DNA from: Paramacrobiotus metropolitanus | Taxonomy: Eukaryota > Tardigrada > Eutardigrada > Parachela > Macrobiotidae | Length of the DNA stretch: 64,000 bases | Direction of reading: 5' to 3' | Assembly (NCBI RefSeq): GCF_019649055.1 | Contig: NW_026570294.1 | Coordinates: 558,001 to 622,000 of the forward strand | In this document: piece after piece, positions 45,805-58,754 of the stretch | Layout of the letters: each line of letters opens with the position of its first letter | Numbering within the stretch: position 1 is the first letter of the stretch | The notes under the pieces: generated by a model | Databases searched by the model: none | Told to the model about the DNA's origin: nothing | What the model saw: only the letters and a program-made list of their open reading frames with translations | Made by a program: the position numbers and the translations under genes

Positions 45805-46843
45805 ATTATGTACTGAAATTGCTGCTGCTGGACAACTAAAGGACGACCGTGGTCATTAATCGGGCGACCAGTCAATTAATTATGTTATTGTATACTTCTA
45901 CCTTAAGTCGAGAGCGATTCCGTTAGTTTATGAGTTTGAATGAACGGGAAGAACATTTGATTGTACGTCGGTAACACTTAAGACCGACTACTCAATTAAA
46001 AGCTGATGTTTTTTTAAATAATAATTTTATATAGCGTGAGTATGCACAGCTGTAGGATTGTCTGATATTGGTATTTTTGCACAGCTGTAGGGTTGTCTGA
46101 TACAATTATTTTATGATTTGATTACAATATAATAACTACTAATGCGCATAAATGTATGCGGCACTGTGCGATTGCTATACACGCACGTAGCTTGCGCCAT
46201 GTAAAATGCTCCGTAATCCGTATTACCGTAAATATTTATTTTGATAACAAAGCTGGTTAGACAAGGAAAAAACGGAATTCTACCGTATGGTGTGTGTCAA
46301 CGCCTTTTTTGCCTGCTTAACAATAAGGTTCCTCCATGAATGTTCACCAGGTGCTAAATCAGCATATCAAAAAATTTTTTCCTCTTCTGCGCTTAACAGT
46401 CTCGCTGTTCCTTAACTTACTTACAATAAGACAAAAAAAGCGAAAAGAAAACGCGGGATGGTTTTATTCAAAAAGGCTAATGTTGGCGTCATATCGAGCT
46501 GCAGATCAATAAAGGTACCTCACATTTCATACAGTAAATAGTTGCTTCGGTATTTCACATCGTTTCTTTAACCCTAGCTTGTGGGAAGATCCGGGCGCAA
46601 GCCTCGTAATCGTAGCCATAGCCCTCACAAAACGTTCATGAGGCTATTACAAAATAAAATGGCTATTTTATTTTTGCCGCAGTATAACAATAGGGGTCTG
46701 ATGTGAATTTCCTTCTGAATGTTTTGCCTCGCACTACGCTAGGCGAAATAGCTTGTTGGCTATTTAGCCGCAAACACTGCGGCACAATAGTTACTTCGAT
46801 CATTTTATCATTTGATTTTTCATTCCTGCCCAAACCCTTGATA
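45805..46843. other. Intergenic, with a dispersed repeat relic
   Basis: A small direct repeat (GCACAGCTGTAGGRTTGTCTGATA) occurs twice near 46047-46103. The relic at 46663-46797 is listed separately. No gene seen. Confidence 0.45.
46663..46797. repeat. Solo relic of the TATTTTGCCGCA repeat family
   Basis: Words GGCTATTTTATTTTTGCCGC, GGCTATTTAGCCGC and AACACTGCGGCACAATAG match the arrays that bound the insertion at 26906-34292. The last 45 bp match its right end, including CACTGCGGC. Confidence 0.65.
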
Positions 46844-48546
46844 ATGGATCGTGTTGTAGTGTCTGTTTGTGTTGTTCTGGCTTGCTGCATCCCTGTCAGC
46901 CGCACTTGCCCTGTTCAGCCAGGAGTCAGTGTCGAGAGAAGTAAGCTACTGTATACAAAACTTTGCAGATTTGGTGGGATAAATCTGGCAGTCTTCTGTG
47001 TCGCCAGGTCGTTGCAAGTTGAGGTTGGGTAACACTTGTGGTGTGGGCGCTGCATGGGCCCTCGCTCGTGCCACACAATCGACGTAATAGGTTAGTAACG
47101 CAAACTTCTCTGACTGGGCACTACAACCGCTTATCGAATAACTTTAGAAAGTACTCGTGCTTGCCGCGGACAGAGACAGGACGCACTTACGATATGATTG
47201 TGTGCAGTTCTGCCTAATGTTAATTGATTTAACTACGTGGTAGGTATTGTTGTTATCCATAAGTGGGAGGTTTGTTTAGTCGCTAACTAGTCGGTTCACA
47301 CTGTAATCACAAGCTCAGGGTGGGTAAAATCGAAATCATTCCGGTAAGCAGTAACTGCGAATAATGGTCGGGATTAACTGGGGATCCTCGGCTAGCGGAT
47401 ATTTCTCTCACCCAAGACCCATCAAGGACCCAAAGTGTTATCAATAGGCGAGAATGTTACCATTGGTTCCTTACCAGAGATGGGTGGTCACTCATGAAAC
47501 GCCTTATACTGTAAATGCGTTTTCATTTTATATGAGTAACAACGTTTGTTTGTTGCAGTCAGCCAGATCTTGGACGAGGCTAAACGGCGCAACGGCAGCG
47601 GCACCATGTTTCTGGAAGGGTTTGGCCGCGGCCCATCCACCAAGAGGTTCCTGGTTGCGGAATGGCCGCCGAACACTGCGATCATGCGAGCGCCAGAAAG
47701 TGGCACACTTCTCATTCTTTGCAACACCAGCCACAACACGAACAACATGCAGGTATGCCTTGCCGTGCTAAGGAACGGGTCCGCTAAGAACGACAGCATA
47801 TTTTCAAAATAATTTGATTTGCTCGCTGAAAAAATGTTAGTTTCTTGAGTTCCCTAACGCAGTGCTACGCTTAACAGGTGTCTCACATTGAAATTCCGCC
47901 GGCATTTACATACAACGGTATTCAGGTCGCTGTTCCTACGCTGGGTATATTCCGAGAGCCACACGATGATGTGAACTACTGTTGCAACTGCAGCAGGAAA
48001 TTCAGTCCCGGGGAGATCGTACCGCGCCGGTGGCTGGTGCCCGAGTACAACCTGGCGTCCGGTGCGTTTTCCATCGCGTTAGAGAATTTTTCCTACGTCT
48101 ATACCGGTTTGTACGAGTGCCTGCGTTCCAACGGGAGCCAGCTGGTAGTGACACAGCGGTATTGGGTCAGCGCCACCCTCTTCCGCCACAACGTCTTCCA
48201 TCCGCCCATGAAAAACCTCAGCGTCCGCTACGGCGACCCAGCGGAGATGGTCTGCGCGGTACGCTTTAATTTCCTTCCCGGATACCTCAAAACGCGCTTC
48301 CTGTGGCGCCGGGAAAGCTACTTGCTGATGGCCAAATCCATCCAACAGGTGGCCGATAAGACCCGAGCGTGGTGGGACTTTAAGGGAATCTTCCATTTCG
48401 GCGTGGTGGATCAGTGTCGGTGCAACTCGACAATGCGAATCGACAGTGTCACCTGGAAAGACGCCGGTCCCTATGAATGTTGGTTCCGCATCAACGATCG
48501 TTTGGACGAGTGGATCCTTCAGGAAGCCTATCTGCACGTTATCTAA
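46844..48546 (+). CDS. Secreted protein with two Ig-like domains
   Basis: Exons 46844-46940, 47559-47752 and 47878-48546, phases 1 and 0, 319 residues. Exon 1 is a signal peptide (MDRVVVSVCVVLACCIPVSRTC). Ig-1 has LLILCNTS ... RRWLVPE ... YTGLYECLRS. Ig-2 has AEMVCAVRF ... FLWRRES ... DSVTWKDAGPYECWFR. The C-x-W-DxGxYxC pattern is the Ig hallmark (established). Several Asn-X-Ser/Thr sites. There is no membrane segment after Ig-2; it ends LQEAYLHVI. Probably extracellular recognition or adhesion; partner unknown. Confidence 0.8.
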
Positions 48547-49884
48547 GTGCAGAGCCATTATGCAGCTGTCGTTTCGGCAACTGGCCACTATGCGGCTATC
48601 GTTTCGGCAACTGCGTGTACTCAGGTCTCGTATGCTCTGGATCTGGAGCATTTGGGATGTTACCTATAGAATAGTCAGTATGTTTTGCTAAATCAGTATT
48701 TTTCTTCGGAATGAACGGATTTTTTTCTGAAATGTGATTGGATGTGACTCGGTGGATGCTTGTACGATTTATCCCTTCGGCGTTTTCTTTTGCAGTTTTG
48801 GTTGTTTGCACTTTTCAAGGTTGTATTACTATGTTGTTCGACTTCTGTAGTCTGTAGCCCAGGAGGGGGAAAATGCTCCTTGCAAAGGACAATAAACTTC
48901 CATTATTTTAGCCTTAACTTTACCTTAGCGCATGCATACAATAAATTTAACTAAACCGATCGATCATCAGCGAACTGTTTGTTCCCGAAAAAGACAAAGA
49001 GTTGATTACATTTTCTTTTGAGGTTTGTATGCATGAGTGTTACCTCAATGAAATCTGGGATCGGGCTTTGCAAAAGTTGACTTGTTCTTGAAATTCATGC
49101 AGCTACTCAAAATCGAGGCAGCAGTCCATGCATGTCCATCGTAATTATGTGTGCACATTACATCTTCCTTGCATTGTGTACTTAAACGTTCAAGCAAGCC
49201 AAAAGATTATCTGTAGGTACTTAATTGTAATCGTCATAGGCTCATAACTCCAAATCGACTACGAGGACAGGCTTGGTATTCGTGATCACCTAAAAAACTA
49301 GCGAGAATTCATGATTACCGTGCCCGGGTTGTGAAGCACAGCCAGTAACCAGCCAGCCACTAAGGAGGGCAGTCCAGTGACGCTTTACTCAGCCGTTGAA
49401 ACTCGAGTCTCGAGCTGCTTTCTCCGTATGACTCCCGTGTTAAACTCAAACGCCTGAGCCTTGCACATTTCAGAACTAAACTGCTCAATCTATATCTCAA
49501 AAGAACAAGAGGTGTCACTGGACTACCTTCCCTTGGTGGCTGGCTGGTAACTGGCTGTGCTGCACAACCCGGGCACGGTAATCATGAATTCTCGCTAGTT
49601 TTTTAGGTGATCACGAATACTAAGCCTATCCTCGTACTTGCACAATATGCCAAATGTGATGAGAGTGAGCAACCTGTACCCACAGGTAAGGCCCTCAGCT
49701 GCAGTTGCGCACCCCCAACCATGCCGGTACACTTTCGACTCAAAAAGCCGCAACACGGAAGTCGCCACCAATCCAGAACCGCATCGTCGCGAATTCAAGT
49801 TTAATTTAACTGGTGAAACTAGCCGCGTAAGGTGCTAATTTTGATCTGCAATTTTGCCGACAATGAGAGCGTCTGATTTCCAAA
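48547..49884. other. 3' flank with a short tandem repeat and a MITE
   Basis: Two tandem units of CTATCGTTTCGGCAACTG-type sequence lie at about 48554-48613, and the MITE 49262-49634 is listed separately. No further gene. Confidence 0.5.
49262..49634. mobile_element. MITE with about 115-bp inverted arms, TA target
   Basis: The left arm starts CGAGGACAGGCTTGGTATTC. The reverse complement of the right end starts CGAGGATAGGCTTAGTATTC. The arms stay alike for about 115 bp each (through CAGCCAGCCAC). TA precedes the left end and follows the right end, which fits a Tc1/mariner-type TA duplication (inference). No coding frame. Confidence 0.75.
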
Positions 49885-51638
49885 TTAAGAATGCTGGCTG
49901 AAGTTAGAGCAAATTTTATCCAAGCGCTGAAAGGTTTTTGCCGTATTAAGCTGCCGGTTTCCTAAACTGCCAATTTTGTAGACTGTATCCGGACGATGGC
50001 TCTCCTGCAGACTGGGGCGGCGTGCCAACCACTCCCACAACCAAGAATTTTCCACGTTGCAATGCATATCCTGGTAGGCTTCGTATTTTATACCCTTGTA
50101 CACCCGTACGAAGACATCCTGCATACTTCTGAATGGAAAATAGTCCAATCCTAGAAAAATCAAGCTGGGCAGATCGGTGAACGTTCCGGTTACAATAGTA
50201 CCGACCAGTCCTGGAATGAATGCAATCGCGCGGATGTTCTGCAGACCACTGAAGTGATTTTTCTTGATATTCAGTATGCCGTTATCGTTGAAGGTTATAT
50301 CTAGCAGGTTGGTCAAGTTCAGTAGCGGAAGTCGGGCTGTCAGATTGCTGTCTGGAGTTTGTGTTTGGTTGTCCAGTGTCAAAGATACAATCTGCAAACT
50401 GATGGGTTCGAGAAGGTCGGGAGCAAATAAGTCGATATGCCAAAGATAGACGAGCACTGCTCGGTCTTTACTTCTTTTTCGAATGGCCGAGACCTGGGCT
50501 TTTAGTTCCTGTTTACGAAAGACTCGTTGGTCAATTGATAACAACATCTGCATAAAAATGGAAGAACACCCACAATGCTAATGCGCACTACAAAATTTAA
50601 AATGCAATGTGCAATGCTTTGGAGTTATAGATTACATACGAGTGCTCTATAATACTGTACTTCTACAGTAGTGAAAGAACCAAAAAAGCAACGTGTTAAC
50701 AATTCAGAACTGTCAAACGTTGCAGAAAACACCACAAAAAAGTTATTCACATACCTGTTTGGTTGGCAGCTTCTTGTCCAGCGAACCCTTACATTCCAGA
50801 CTGACATAGGTCAAGTTATCCGGTGCCCTGTAATATGTCTGTACTTCATCCACTTCCCGTAGCCGAATTCGATGATGTGAAGAAGGTGGTGGTTTGATGA
50901 ACCTACAATCCGAGGTTGCCAGGGAAAGCGGACCGCAGTGGTTTTGAGGCCGAGCATTGCACTCCGTCAGGGTCATGGGGCTTGTGTTGAACTGGAACAG
51001 TGCACTGTGGACATTCCCTAATGCAATCAAAGTGTTTTTAAAGCTAAATCCACCTGCATTCCATGCAATAATTTTGCGTCTACGATACCGAAGTCAAGAT
51101 TGCCGCGCTTTGTTGAAATTTTGACATACTCGCACAATCTTATTATAAGCTACAGATATAACCTTCATTTGCTTAATCGATTCGGATAAATCGTTATCTT
51201 CTAATGCTTCATTACGAGTATATCATATTTCATTAACAATAAAACTTGCAATATAGCGTACTCCAGGTCATACGATATGCATGGAAAACTTCATGCAGCA
51301 TTAAAGAATAATAGTCACGTTGAAGTTGTTGCAGTAGCTTTTTAATGTTTTTATCCTGTCTGTGCTCTATCTACGATAAACAGAGGACAGACAGGAGTAA
51401 GTGCATTAAAAGCTACGAGCAACCAGCAACTGCCACCAGAAGCGCGTTTGCGCAACGTGACTAATATGGCATCATATGGCGTAATTACTTAACTTCCTAG
51501 TAAGATGTGTATCATTAGATAATCGTAACAGATTGTTCTGATATCTGAATACTGCGTACGATCTACACTGCAATTCACCATCAATTTACCTGCAGTGTAA
51601 AGTATTCCCACAATAAGACACGCAACATTTCGAGACAT
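49885..51638 (-). CDS. Secreted leucine-rich-repeat protein, copy 1 (intact)
   Basis: Exons in reading order: 51638-51590, 51017-50755 and 50547-49885, phases 1 and 0, 324 residues. Signal peptide MSRNVACLIVGILYTAG. Exon 2 is a Cys-containing cap (ECNARPQNHCGPLSLATSDC). Exon 3 has an N-terminal helical stretch, then several LRRs (LLNLTNLLDITFNDNGILNI, FSGLQNIRAIAF, FTDLPSLIFLGLDYFP). It ends with a cap-like region (HCNVENSWLWEWLARRPSL). No membrane segment. Exon 1 (49 nt) and exon 2 (263 nt) match copy 2 exactly in length. Extracellular binding protein; target unknown. Confidence 0.78.
51325..51430. repeat. Interrupted hairpin
   Basis: GTAGCTTTTTAATG near 51334 pairs with CATTAAAAGCTAC near 51403. 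Inside, CCTGTCTGT pairs with ACAGACAGG. It lies upstream of exon 2 of the LRR gene, in its first intron. Confidence 0.55.
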
Positions 51639-53910
51639 GATACACGTGAATTTGAAGACTTGAAAATAACGATGCGATGGCGAAACCTTTCTAAATTCGA
51701 TACAACAAGCACGAGGATTTCAAAAGCACTGTTTTATATCCGGCAAGTGTAATTTTGCGTTAAGTGAATCATCTTAGATAGCCGCCAAGCTTTCTAAATT
51801 TTAACACCAGCGCCAGGATTTAATGGTTGTATCTGCCGATTTTTTGCTCCGGGCCAGAAAATCATCGGCACCGGGAAGTAACGTACCAAGAATCGGCTGT
51901 ATTACATACTATTGACTAACTGTAAACTTTTTTAGGCAGTGCGGGGACGATGTTATCAGATTATGTACAGTAAAACAGAGCATACGGGTTATTTTTGTAT
52001 GCAAGAGTAAAAAATGATTTTAAAGTTCGTTCGAAGAGACTGCATATAATTAAGAAACTGTAGCAAAACAAATTGTATAAAGAAAACCAACAAACATCAA
52101 AATTATATTGGGATACTACAGATATTAATTTTATTTTGTGTGTAAAGCAAGCAAGCATCAAAGCAGGGCATAACAATCGTACGAATAAGAATAAATCATT
52201 TACGACTACTTCGTAAACATATTGTAGAAAATGACGCACCCATATCATTGGAACATAAATTAGTAATCCATTGTACCCAAATGAAATAACTGTCTCATGG
52301 TCAGGTTATGAGTGTCAGAAAATGCGTTGCAGCATTGCAGCACGTTGCAGCATCCATACTTACTTGTTGTGCATCAAGTTAGCGACGAAATAAATTTTTT
52401 GGATCGGTTTGTTGTATTCGGCCACTTATTTCCGCTGTCCGCTGAGGCCGTGTAAAGACAGCTTTTCACTTTCACAGAAAGCTTGTGACTGTTAAAATGA
52501 GCACATGCAAAAACGTTTTTGTCAACACATATTTGTTTTTCTGTGCTTCTGGTAAACAATTAAAAAAAACGTACCATACTTACAGCAGTATCATTGTACA
52601 TTCTAGAAAATTCTACTCTAGTAGATTCTCGTTGCAGAAACAAACTTAATTCATAACTAGTGATGCACTGTAAGCGAAGCGACGAACTGTAAATAACGGA
52701 GGTACGAAACCGTGTTTTTGAAACCGTCGTGCCGGTTAACGTTGTCACGTTTTCTGTGCTTTGAACACCAATGCCGTAATTCAAATGTTTTAAATCGTCC
52801 CAAATCTATTTCTTTTCGGGCAGGAAACCATCGGCAGCGGAATCGTGAAGTGTTGTTTTGATACTATGACAGTGCGCGGGACATGGTTATGGATCGTGTA
52901 CAAACACCAAAAACGTATTCGTTCTACTGTACACGCAACACAACAAAACACCAAATGGCCTTCACGTATGTCGAAAGGGATTAACCATTCTGAACCTGTA
53001 TAGAAACGAACAACATGACGAATACAGACGAATATAAGCAGATCGACATGAAAGTACAGTACTGTATAATTTTAAACTGGTTGTGCGTAAAAATAAAGGA
53101 AAAATTAAGCCATACTAGGACCCATTTACAGTAGGTAACGAAGCCGTCATAGTATCGGCACTGGCGGCACATGTCAGTAATTTGTTTAAAACTGATTGCT
53201 CTACTAATGGTAAGTACTCTTTTGAGCATCCACAGGGGGCACAGTATTATCAATACCAACAAGGGGCATTTCACGTAACGTTGGCGCGACGTCGACAGCT
53301 GCATCCAGTTGCCGGCTTATTCCAAGTTTTGGTTCTTTGCTCACACGTGTGAAAGATTGTTCGACCCGCAACGCAAATCAGGTTGACCATAGCTCACTCA
53401 CGCAGTTACAAGGTCAGCTACTGACATTTCAGGATAAGAAAATGGGAGCAACGAGAAACATGTTTGATAAAATTTCAGTTTCCTTTTTCTGTTCGAAAAA
53501 AGTCAGAATTTGGCCAAATATGGAAGACTAAAATTCCCGCAAACAAAAGTTTACCCTATACTGTATAATACTAATCGATCGATTCTCAAAAAGCATAATT
53601 GACTGCGGTATGCTCAACATAACAATTGGGGAGCAAAGTGATACTTTCAGCTGACAAAAAGCGACGCGGTCGATTACAAAATTTTATCTATTAATTGTAA
53701 ATCTCAGTTTATAATCATTGGACATTTGGTGACGCCTACTTACAGGCGCAACACTGGCACATGCACTGCAATGGCACTTCATCACGAGATTGCGTATTTA
53801 TTCACTGGAATACCTGAACTTTCTGCCTGAACTGGTAGGATGCAGATGTTTGCATCCTTTTGACCGAAAGTCATTCTGAAAGCCGATATAACAACTTCCA
53901 CATTTCCAAG
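51639..53910. other. Duplicated intergenic DNA with a receptor relic
   Basis: 51780-52270 resembles 55730-56110 (for example GCATACGGGTT...TTCGTATGCA). A Gr last-exon relic lies near 53265-53345. No live gene seen. Confidence 0.5.
53265..53345 (-). pseudogene. Relic of the gustatory-receptor last exon
   Basis: On the minus strand, GAGCAAAGAACC...AATAAGCCGGCAACTGGATGCAGCTGTCG matches GAGCACAGAACC...AATAAGCCGGCCACTGGATGCAGCTGTCG in the last exon of the Gr gene at 56200-57826. Upstream exons are absent. Confidence 0.7.
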
Positions 53911-55588
53911 CTAAGAATGCCGACTGAAGTTAGAGCAAATGTTAGCAATGTCGCGAAACGTTTTTGTTGTTTTAAGAACCTGGTTTTTTAAGCTGCCGAT
54001 TTTGTAGACCGTACCCAAATCATATTGTTCCTGCAAACTGGGACGGCCTGCCAGCCACTGCCACAACCAAGCGTTATTCACATCGCAATGCAGATCCGGG
54101 GAGATTTCGTATCCTTCATCAATTGCACTGGGGTTGGATTCCAATCCCAGGAATATTAAACTGGGCAGGTCAGTGAAGGTTCCGTCTTCGACAAAACCGG
54201 CGAGCCGAGGATTAAACGCAATCGCGCGGATGTTATGGAGACCACTGAAATGGCTTTTCTTGATATTGAGTATGCCGTTGTCATAAAAGGTTACATCCAG
54301 CAGGTTAGTCAAGTTCAGTAGCAGAATTCGGGCAGTCAAATTGGAGTCTGAGAGTCTTGTGTAGTTTTTTACTATCGGAGATACAGTCTGCCAACCAATG
54401 GGTTCAAGAAGGTCTGGAGCAAATAAGTCGATGTGCCAAAGATTGACCAGCACCGCTCGGTCTTTACTTCTTTTCCGAATAGCCGAGACCTGGGCTTTGA
54501 GCTCCTGTTTATAAAAGAACCGTTGGCCAGCTGATGTAGCATCACACGATTACTTAAGGAAAATGGCCCGGTACCTAGCGTCAAAAATGGGATACATACT
54601 GTACACTAAACCTTTCGCTAACGCGCACTGCGGACAAGTTGGTCACATACCTGTTTTGTAGGCAGCTTCATGTCATCGGAAGGCCTACAGTCCAGATTGA
54701 CATGGGTCAAAATGTCCGGAACCCTATGGTATGTCTGTAACTTTTCCACTTGTCGTAGTCTGATGCGATGATGTGAGGAAGATTGTTTTTGGAGAAACCT
54801 ACAATCTGAGCTTGCCAGGGACAGCGGGCCACAATGGTTTATAGGCCGAGCGTTGCACTCTGCCAAGGTCATTGGGCTTGTGTTGAACTGGAACAGTGCA
54901 CCGTCGACGTGCCCTAATGCAGTCAGAAGTGTAGTTAAAGCTACTGAAAAAGAAATCCATGCTCAGCAGTTATTTTGGCGGCTGTCGAATTCAACCCCCA
55001 CAGTCACTGGCATGATTCACACTATTCGGTGAACGGTGAAAGGATCTTTACACGGTGCAGCAAACTTATTATAAAAATAGTGTCAGCTTGAGTTGAGATA
55101 CACTTAAGTGTCAGCTTGAGTTGGCACTTCGTACTTACGATTAATACACTGACTCCACAGTACTTACATAGTGCTACACTCCAAGCGATAATTGTGCATT
55201 TACCAAGACAGGATTGTTGCGATTCGTTAAAATTTTGATGATACCTTTTCATTATGCGCAGTTCCCTTTTCTTTTAGCCAGGTAGTTCATAAGGTAAATA
55301 AAATTTCCTGATTCTACGTCACGAATATATAAAATTCATCAACAACGAAACGGTAATTTACGCAGTATTAAAAAAAATATCATCATGTTCCGCCCGTGAA
55401 TTTTCTGTATGTAGGTACGATACTACTGCGTATCCTCAGATGGTTGATAAAGATTATTCTTATAACTATTACCAAAGTAAATCTGAATACTAAGCATGTA
55501 CACATTGAACAGTACGGCCTACACTGCAGTTTGGCTTACCTGCACCGCAAAGAATTCCCACAATGAGACATGCAACTTGCCGAAACAT
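53911..55588 (-). CDS. Secreted leucine-rich-repeat protein, copy 2 (exon-3 acceptor damaged)
   Basis: Exon 1 55588-55540 (MFRQVACLIVGILCGAG), exon 2 54913-54651 with the same cap cysteines as copy 1, and exon 3 homology from 54543 to 53911. Exon 3 reads KQELKAQVSAIRKRSKD, LWHIDLFAPDLLEPI, LLNLTNLLDVTF, ending NFSRHS. In copy 1 exon 3 is entered in phase 0. Here an in-frame TAA lies just upstream of the homology, and the only nearby AG (54530) gives the wrong phase. The product is therefore probably broken, unless an unusual splice is used. About 25 bp just upstream resembles part of the 67-bp repeat at the window end. Confidence 0.55.
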
Positions 55589-56199
55589 AATTTACAAGAC
55601 AGATATGATAACGTGCATATAACGACGCGATGACTTAATACTTACAAATTTGATACAACAAGCACGATGATTTTGAAAAGCACTTTTTCATGCAGCCGGT
55701 AACCGTAGTTTTACGTTCATTGAATCACCACAAATAGCCGCCAACCTTTTTAGTTCCACACTAGCGCCAGGATTTAATGGTTCAGTCTGTCGATGTTTCG
55801 CTGTCGATGTCGAGGCAGAGACCATCTGCACCAGGAAGTGCAGTACTAACCATAAATGTCGGAGCAAACTGCAGCGCATGGGTTTAACTGTTTAACTGTT
55901 TGTTTTAAGCACTTCTGCACTGCGGGACGCTGTTAAAAAGCAGTACTTCTGTACAGCAAAACATCGCATACGGGTTGCTTTCGTATGCAGCAGTTGAATA
56001 GAGTAAAAAAAATGACTTGTACGTACCAAATGTAGCAATAAACCATGGTAGTCGAGTTCACAATATTCTAGCAAATGAAAACCCCCAAAGCATTGGCACA
56101 CCGTACAAACAAGAAATCTGTTTAAAGCGGCGTGCTAAACATAATATTATAACCATTTTGCACACGTACACACACATCGGTAAAATTTAATCTGATAGT

Positions 56200-57826
56200 T
56201 TAGCGCACAGGGCACGTAATGTTGCGACAGCTGCATCCAGTGGCCGGCTTATTCGCTGGAGTGCTGGTTCTGTGCTCAAATGTCTCCAGAAGCTCGTAGC
56301 ACATCAGGGCAGATGAGACAACGAAAGTGAACGTCTGCAGCCGTAAAAAATGTCGAGTATAGCGATTACTAAAATACTGCTTTGTATCCGATAGGCGTGA
56401 ACGATAAAACGCGATGAGAACTTACAGCGCCGAGCAGGTGTCGGGAAACGTAAAACAGTCCACCGGCATTCAATCCAACTGTTTGATCCTTTCTTGTTAA
56501 AATTAAGGACTTGAGCCTTTTTTGAAAGGTCTCGCTCTGCAAATTAAAGAAAGTACTCGCACCAAGACTCATGCCTAATTCTCCACTGAATAGTAATCAT
56601 CACGCTGGAACCTACTTCGCTACCGTCTTGCAGCTGAACAGCACTATACAACTTCACCAAATCGCTAGTGAATCGATGACCCTAAAGCCAGAAACGCAGC
56701 ATCAATATGATACTTCTCGTGAATGTTTCGACATGGATGGGAAATCAGTGCAGTGTCCTACTTCTTCATACAGACGGACAAGCGGCATCAAGAACACCGT
56801 GGAGTAGATGAGGAACAGCACTGTCCCACACGCCCCAAACGCATACTGATACGCAATCCGGTCTTCGTCACTAGGTACCATCAGCAGTGCCACAAACCCA
56901 CATAATGTCACCACGTCCAGTCCGTAGAAGAAGAACACCATCCATCCGAAGCAACCATTCACCTTCTCGCAGAAATCATATGTCGCCGTGTGCACAGTCC
57001 GGAAGCGTCGAAGCCGTTCAAACAACGGCGCAAACTCCACCTTGTTGCCCAGTGCTTCCGCGTGTGCCACGTACCGCAGCGCGTCCCGGGCGGATTCCCG
57101 TACAGTACCCAGGCAGCTGTTCAGAATAACTCCGTACACAATCCCAATGATGAAAATCTGCTGGGACAGATAGAACACCAGGCCTTGGCTCAACGCCCAG
57201 AAGGCGATAGTCGGTCCCGAATGGATGCTGAACGGGAATGGATACCACTGCACCACGTGTTCCGGGGATAAATATCCGGGATTGCGTTCGAACCAGTCGA
57301 GCCAGCTCAGCGTTTCCCATAATAGACTCCCACATAAGGTCAATATTCCCAGTCCCAGGGCAACCCGCGTCCAGCGGCGGATGTGCCGGTTGCGGCGTAG
57401 ATCATCCGGGAAGCACAGGGCAATGATCTCGTCCGCCGCGTTTCGTAGCTGTGGGTAGGAGCGCCGGGTGCGGATCAGCATGAATAATGGAATGGCGGCG
57501 CGAAGATTGACCAGGCTGTACGGGAGGTAGGAGATGGCCTGCACGATGGGGTTGTATTTGGTGGATTTGCCCAGGAAGCACGTCTTCACCAGCGTGGAGG
57601 TGTTCATCGTGAAAGACAGCAGACTTCCGGCGACCAGGAGGAGGGCGATAATGGAGAGGATGTAGTTGGGGTTAAGGATGGGGGCCAAGGCAGCTTCCGC
57701 ACTGAGGTTGAAGGGTGCGAAACCGAAGAGCCGGAGCCAGTAGCGTTGGTAACGGAAGATGATGCCAGTCGGGGAAAGGGCACGAAGTTTGAAGGCATTC
57801 TTCAGGGAGGACTGTTTCCATGACAT
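56200..57826 (-). CDS. Gustatory-receptor-like seven-TM protein
   Basis: Exons in reading order: 57826-56762, 56681-56616, 56536-56426 and 56334-56200, all phase 0, 458 residues. Seven hydrophobic segments: YILSIIALLLVAGSLLSF, the AAIPLFMLI region, ALGLGILTLCGSLLWET, FYLSQQIFIIGIVYGVIL, FGWMVFFFYGLDVVTLCGFV, GACGTVLFLIYSTVFLMPLV, and the C-terminal one built from exons 3-4 (GLFYVSRHLLGA joined to TFTFVVSSALMCYELLETF). Late conserved exons with a GLF.. segment followed by TF.FVVS are typical of arthropod and related Gr proteins (established). The final Cys-rich tail is unusual. Likely a chemosensory ion channel in the plasma membrane; ligand unknown. Confidence 0.75.
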
Positions 57827-58754
57827 TGTAGCGGCAGCGGAAAACGGGCTCCTCGTTTATTGCGACGAAAGACGATTAAACAATATATGTAAAGAAAATG
57901 CGACGCTGAAAATGGTTCAAGGGAACGACCGGTTGAACTACACTGGAAAGTTTCGAAAGTGCTGATGATGATGATTTGTGCATGATGACTATTTCATCGA
58001 AAGTATTACAATTGTTGAGAGGTATGGCTATTTATTTTGTAATCTCACGAGAGCATACTCCCTAACGGTTCGTGTCCCGGTTGATGGCGATCTTGCTTGC
58101 TGCGTAGCAAGGGCGCAAGGCACTATGGCTACAGCAACGACAAGCATGAATGTACGTATTTGGATAAATTCGGTTCCTCCCCGCAATTCATCTTGCGTTT
58201 GCATAAGCGTATTGTCAACTTTGGTGGCTTGTCAAGGAATTGGGATAAATTTAACTAAATAAAATAGAAGTTTTCATTGTCAGTGGATAAATACTCGAAG
58301 CCAATTATGGAGACGTTCTAATGCAGTTTCCTGTTCTTTGTCCTCTGGACCAGTGGTTCGCTTTCCATATGCTTGCCAGGCTATTGACGATGTTAAACCG
58401 CCATCAGAGTGCCGTAAATTTACTTTAGGCAAGTATGCCTTAAGGACAATACGGGCCAAAACCGTGCTGTTTAATTTTTATGCAGCGTACTTGTAGTTAT
58501 GACTTGCACTGCAGTCGTACAATACCGCCCCATGTCGCAATTATCAAAAATTTAAATTTAACATTTTCCCACAATTATTTATTTTTAAAAAATTGTGCCG
58601 TTAATAATAAGGCGGTAATACTGCGGCCAAAACGGCTGAAAATCGTAACAAAGGAATAACCGACGACAACCAACAGATTCTTATAAAAACCATAAGCCAT
58701 CGGTCATTGCGCAGCGAAAATAGGTGGCATCGTGGCCCGGTTATCTTCTAGTCT
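57827..58754. other. Intergenic
   Basis: Nothing I can support. AT-rich with scattered short frames. Confidence 0.5.

Noticed and set aside
52981-53304. 107-codon minus-strand frame with hydrophobic stretches
   Set aside because: Its start overlaps the Gr last-exon relic in another frame, and the rest has no counterpart. Likely chance.
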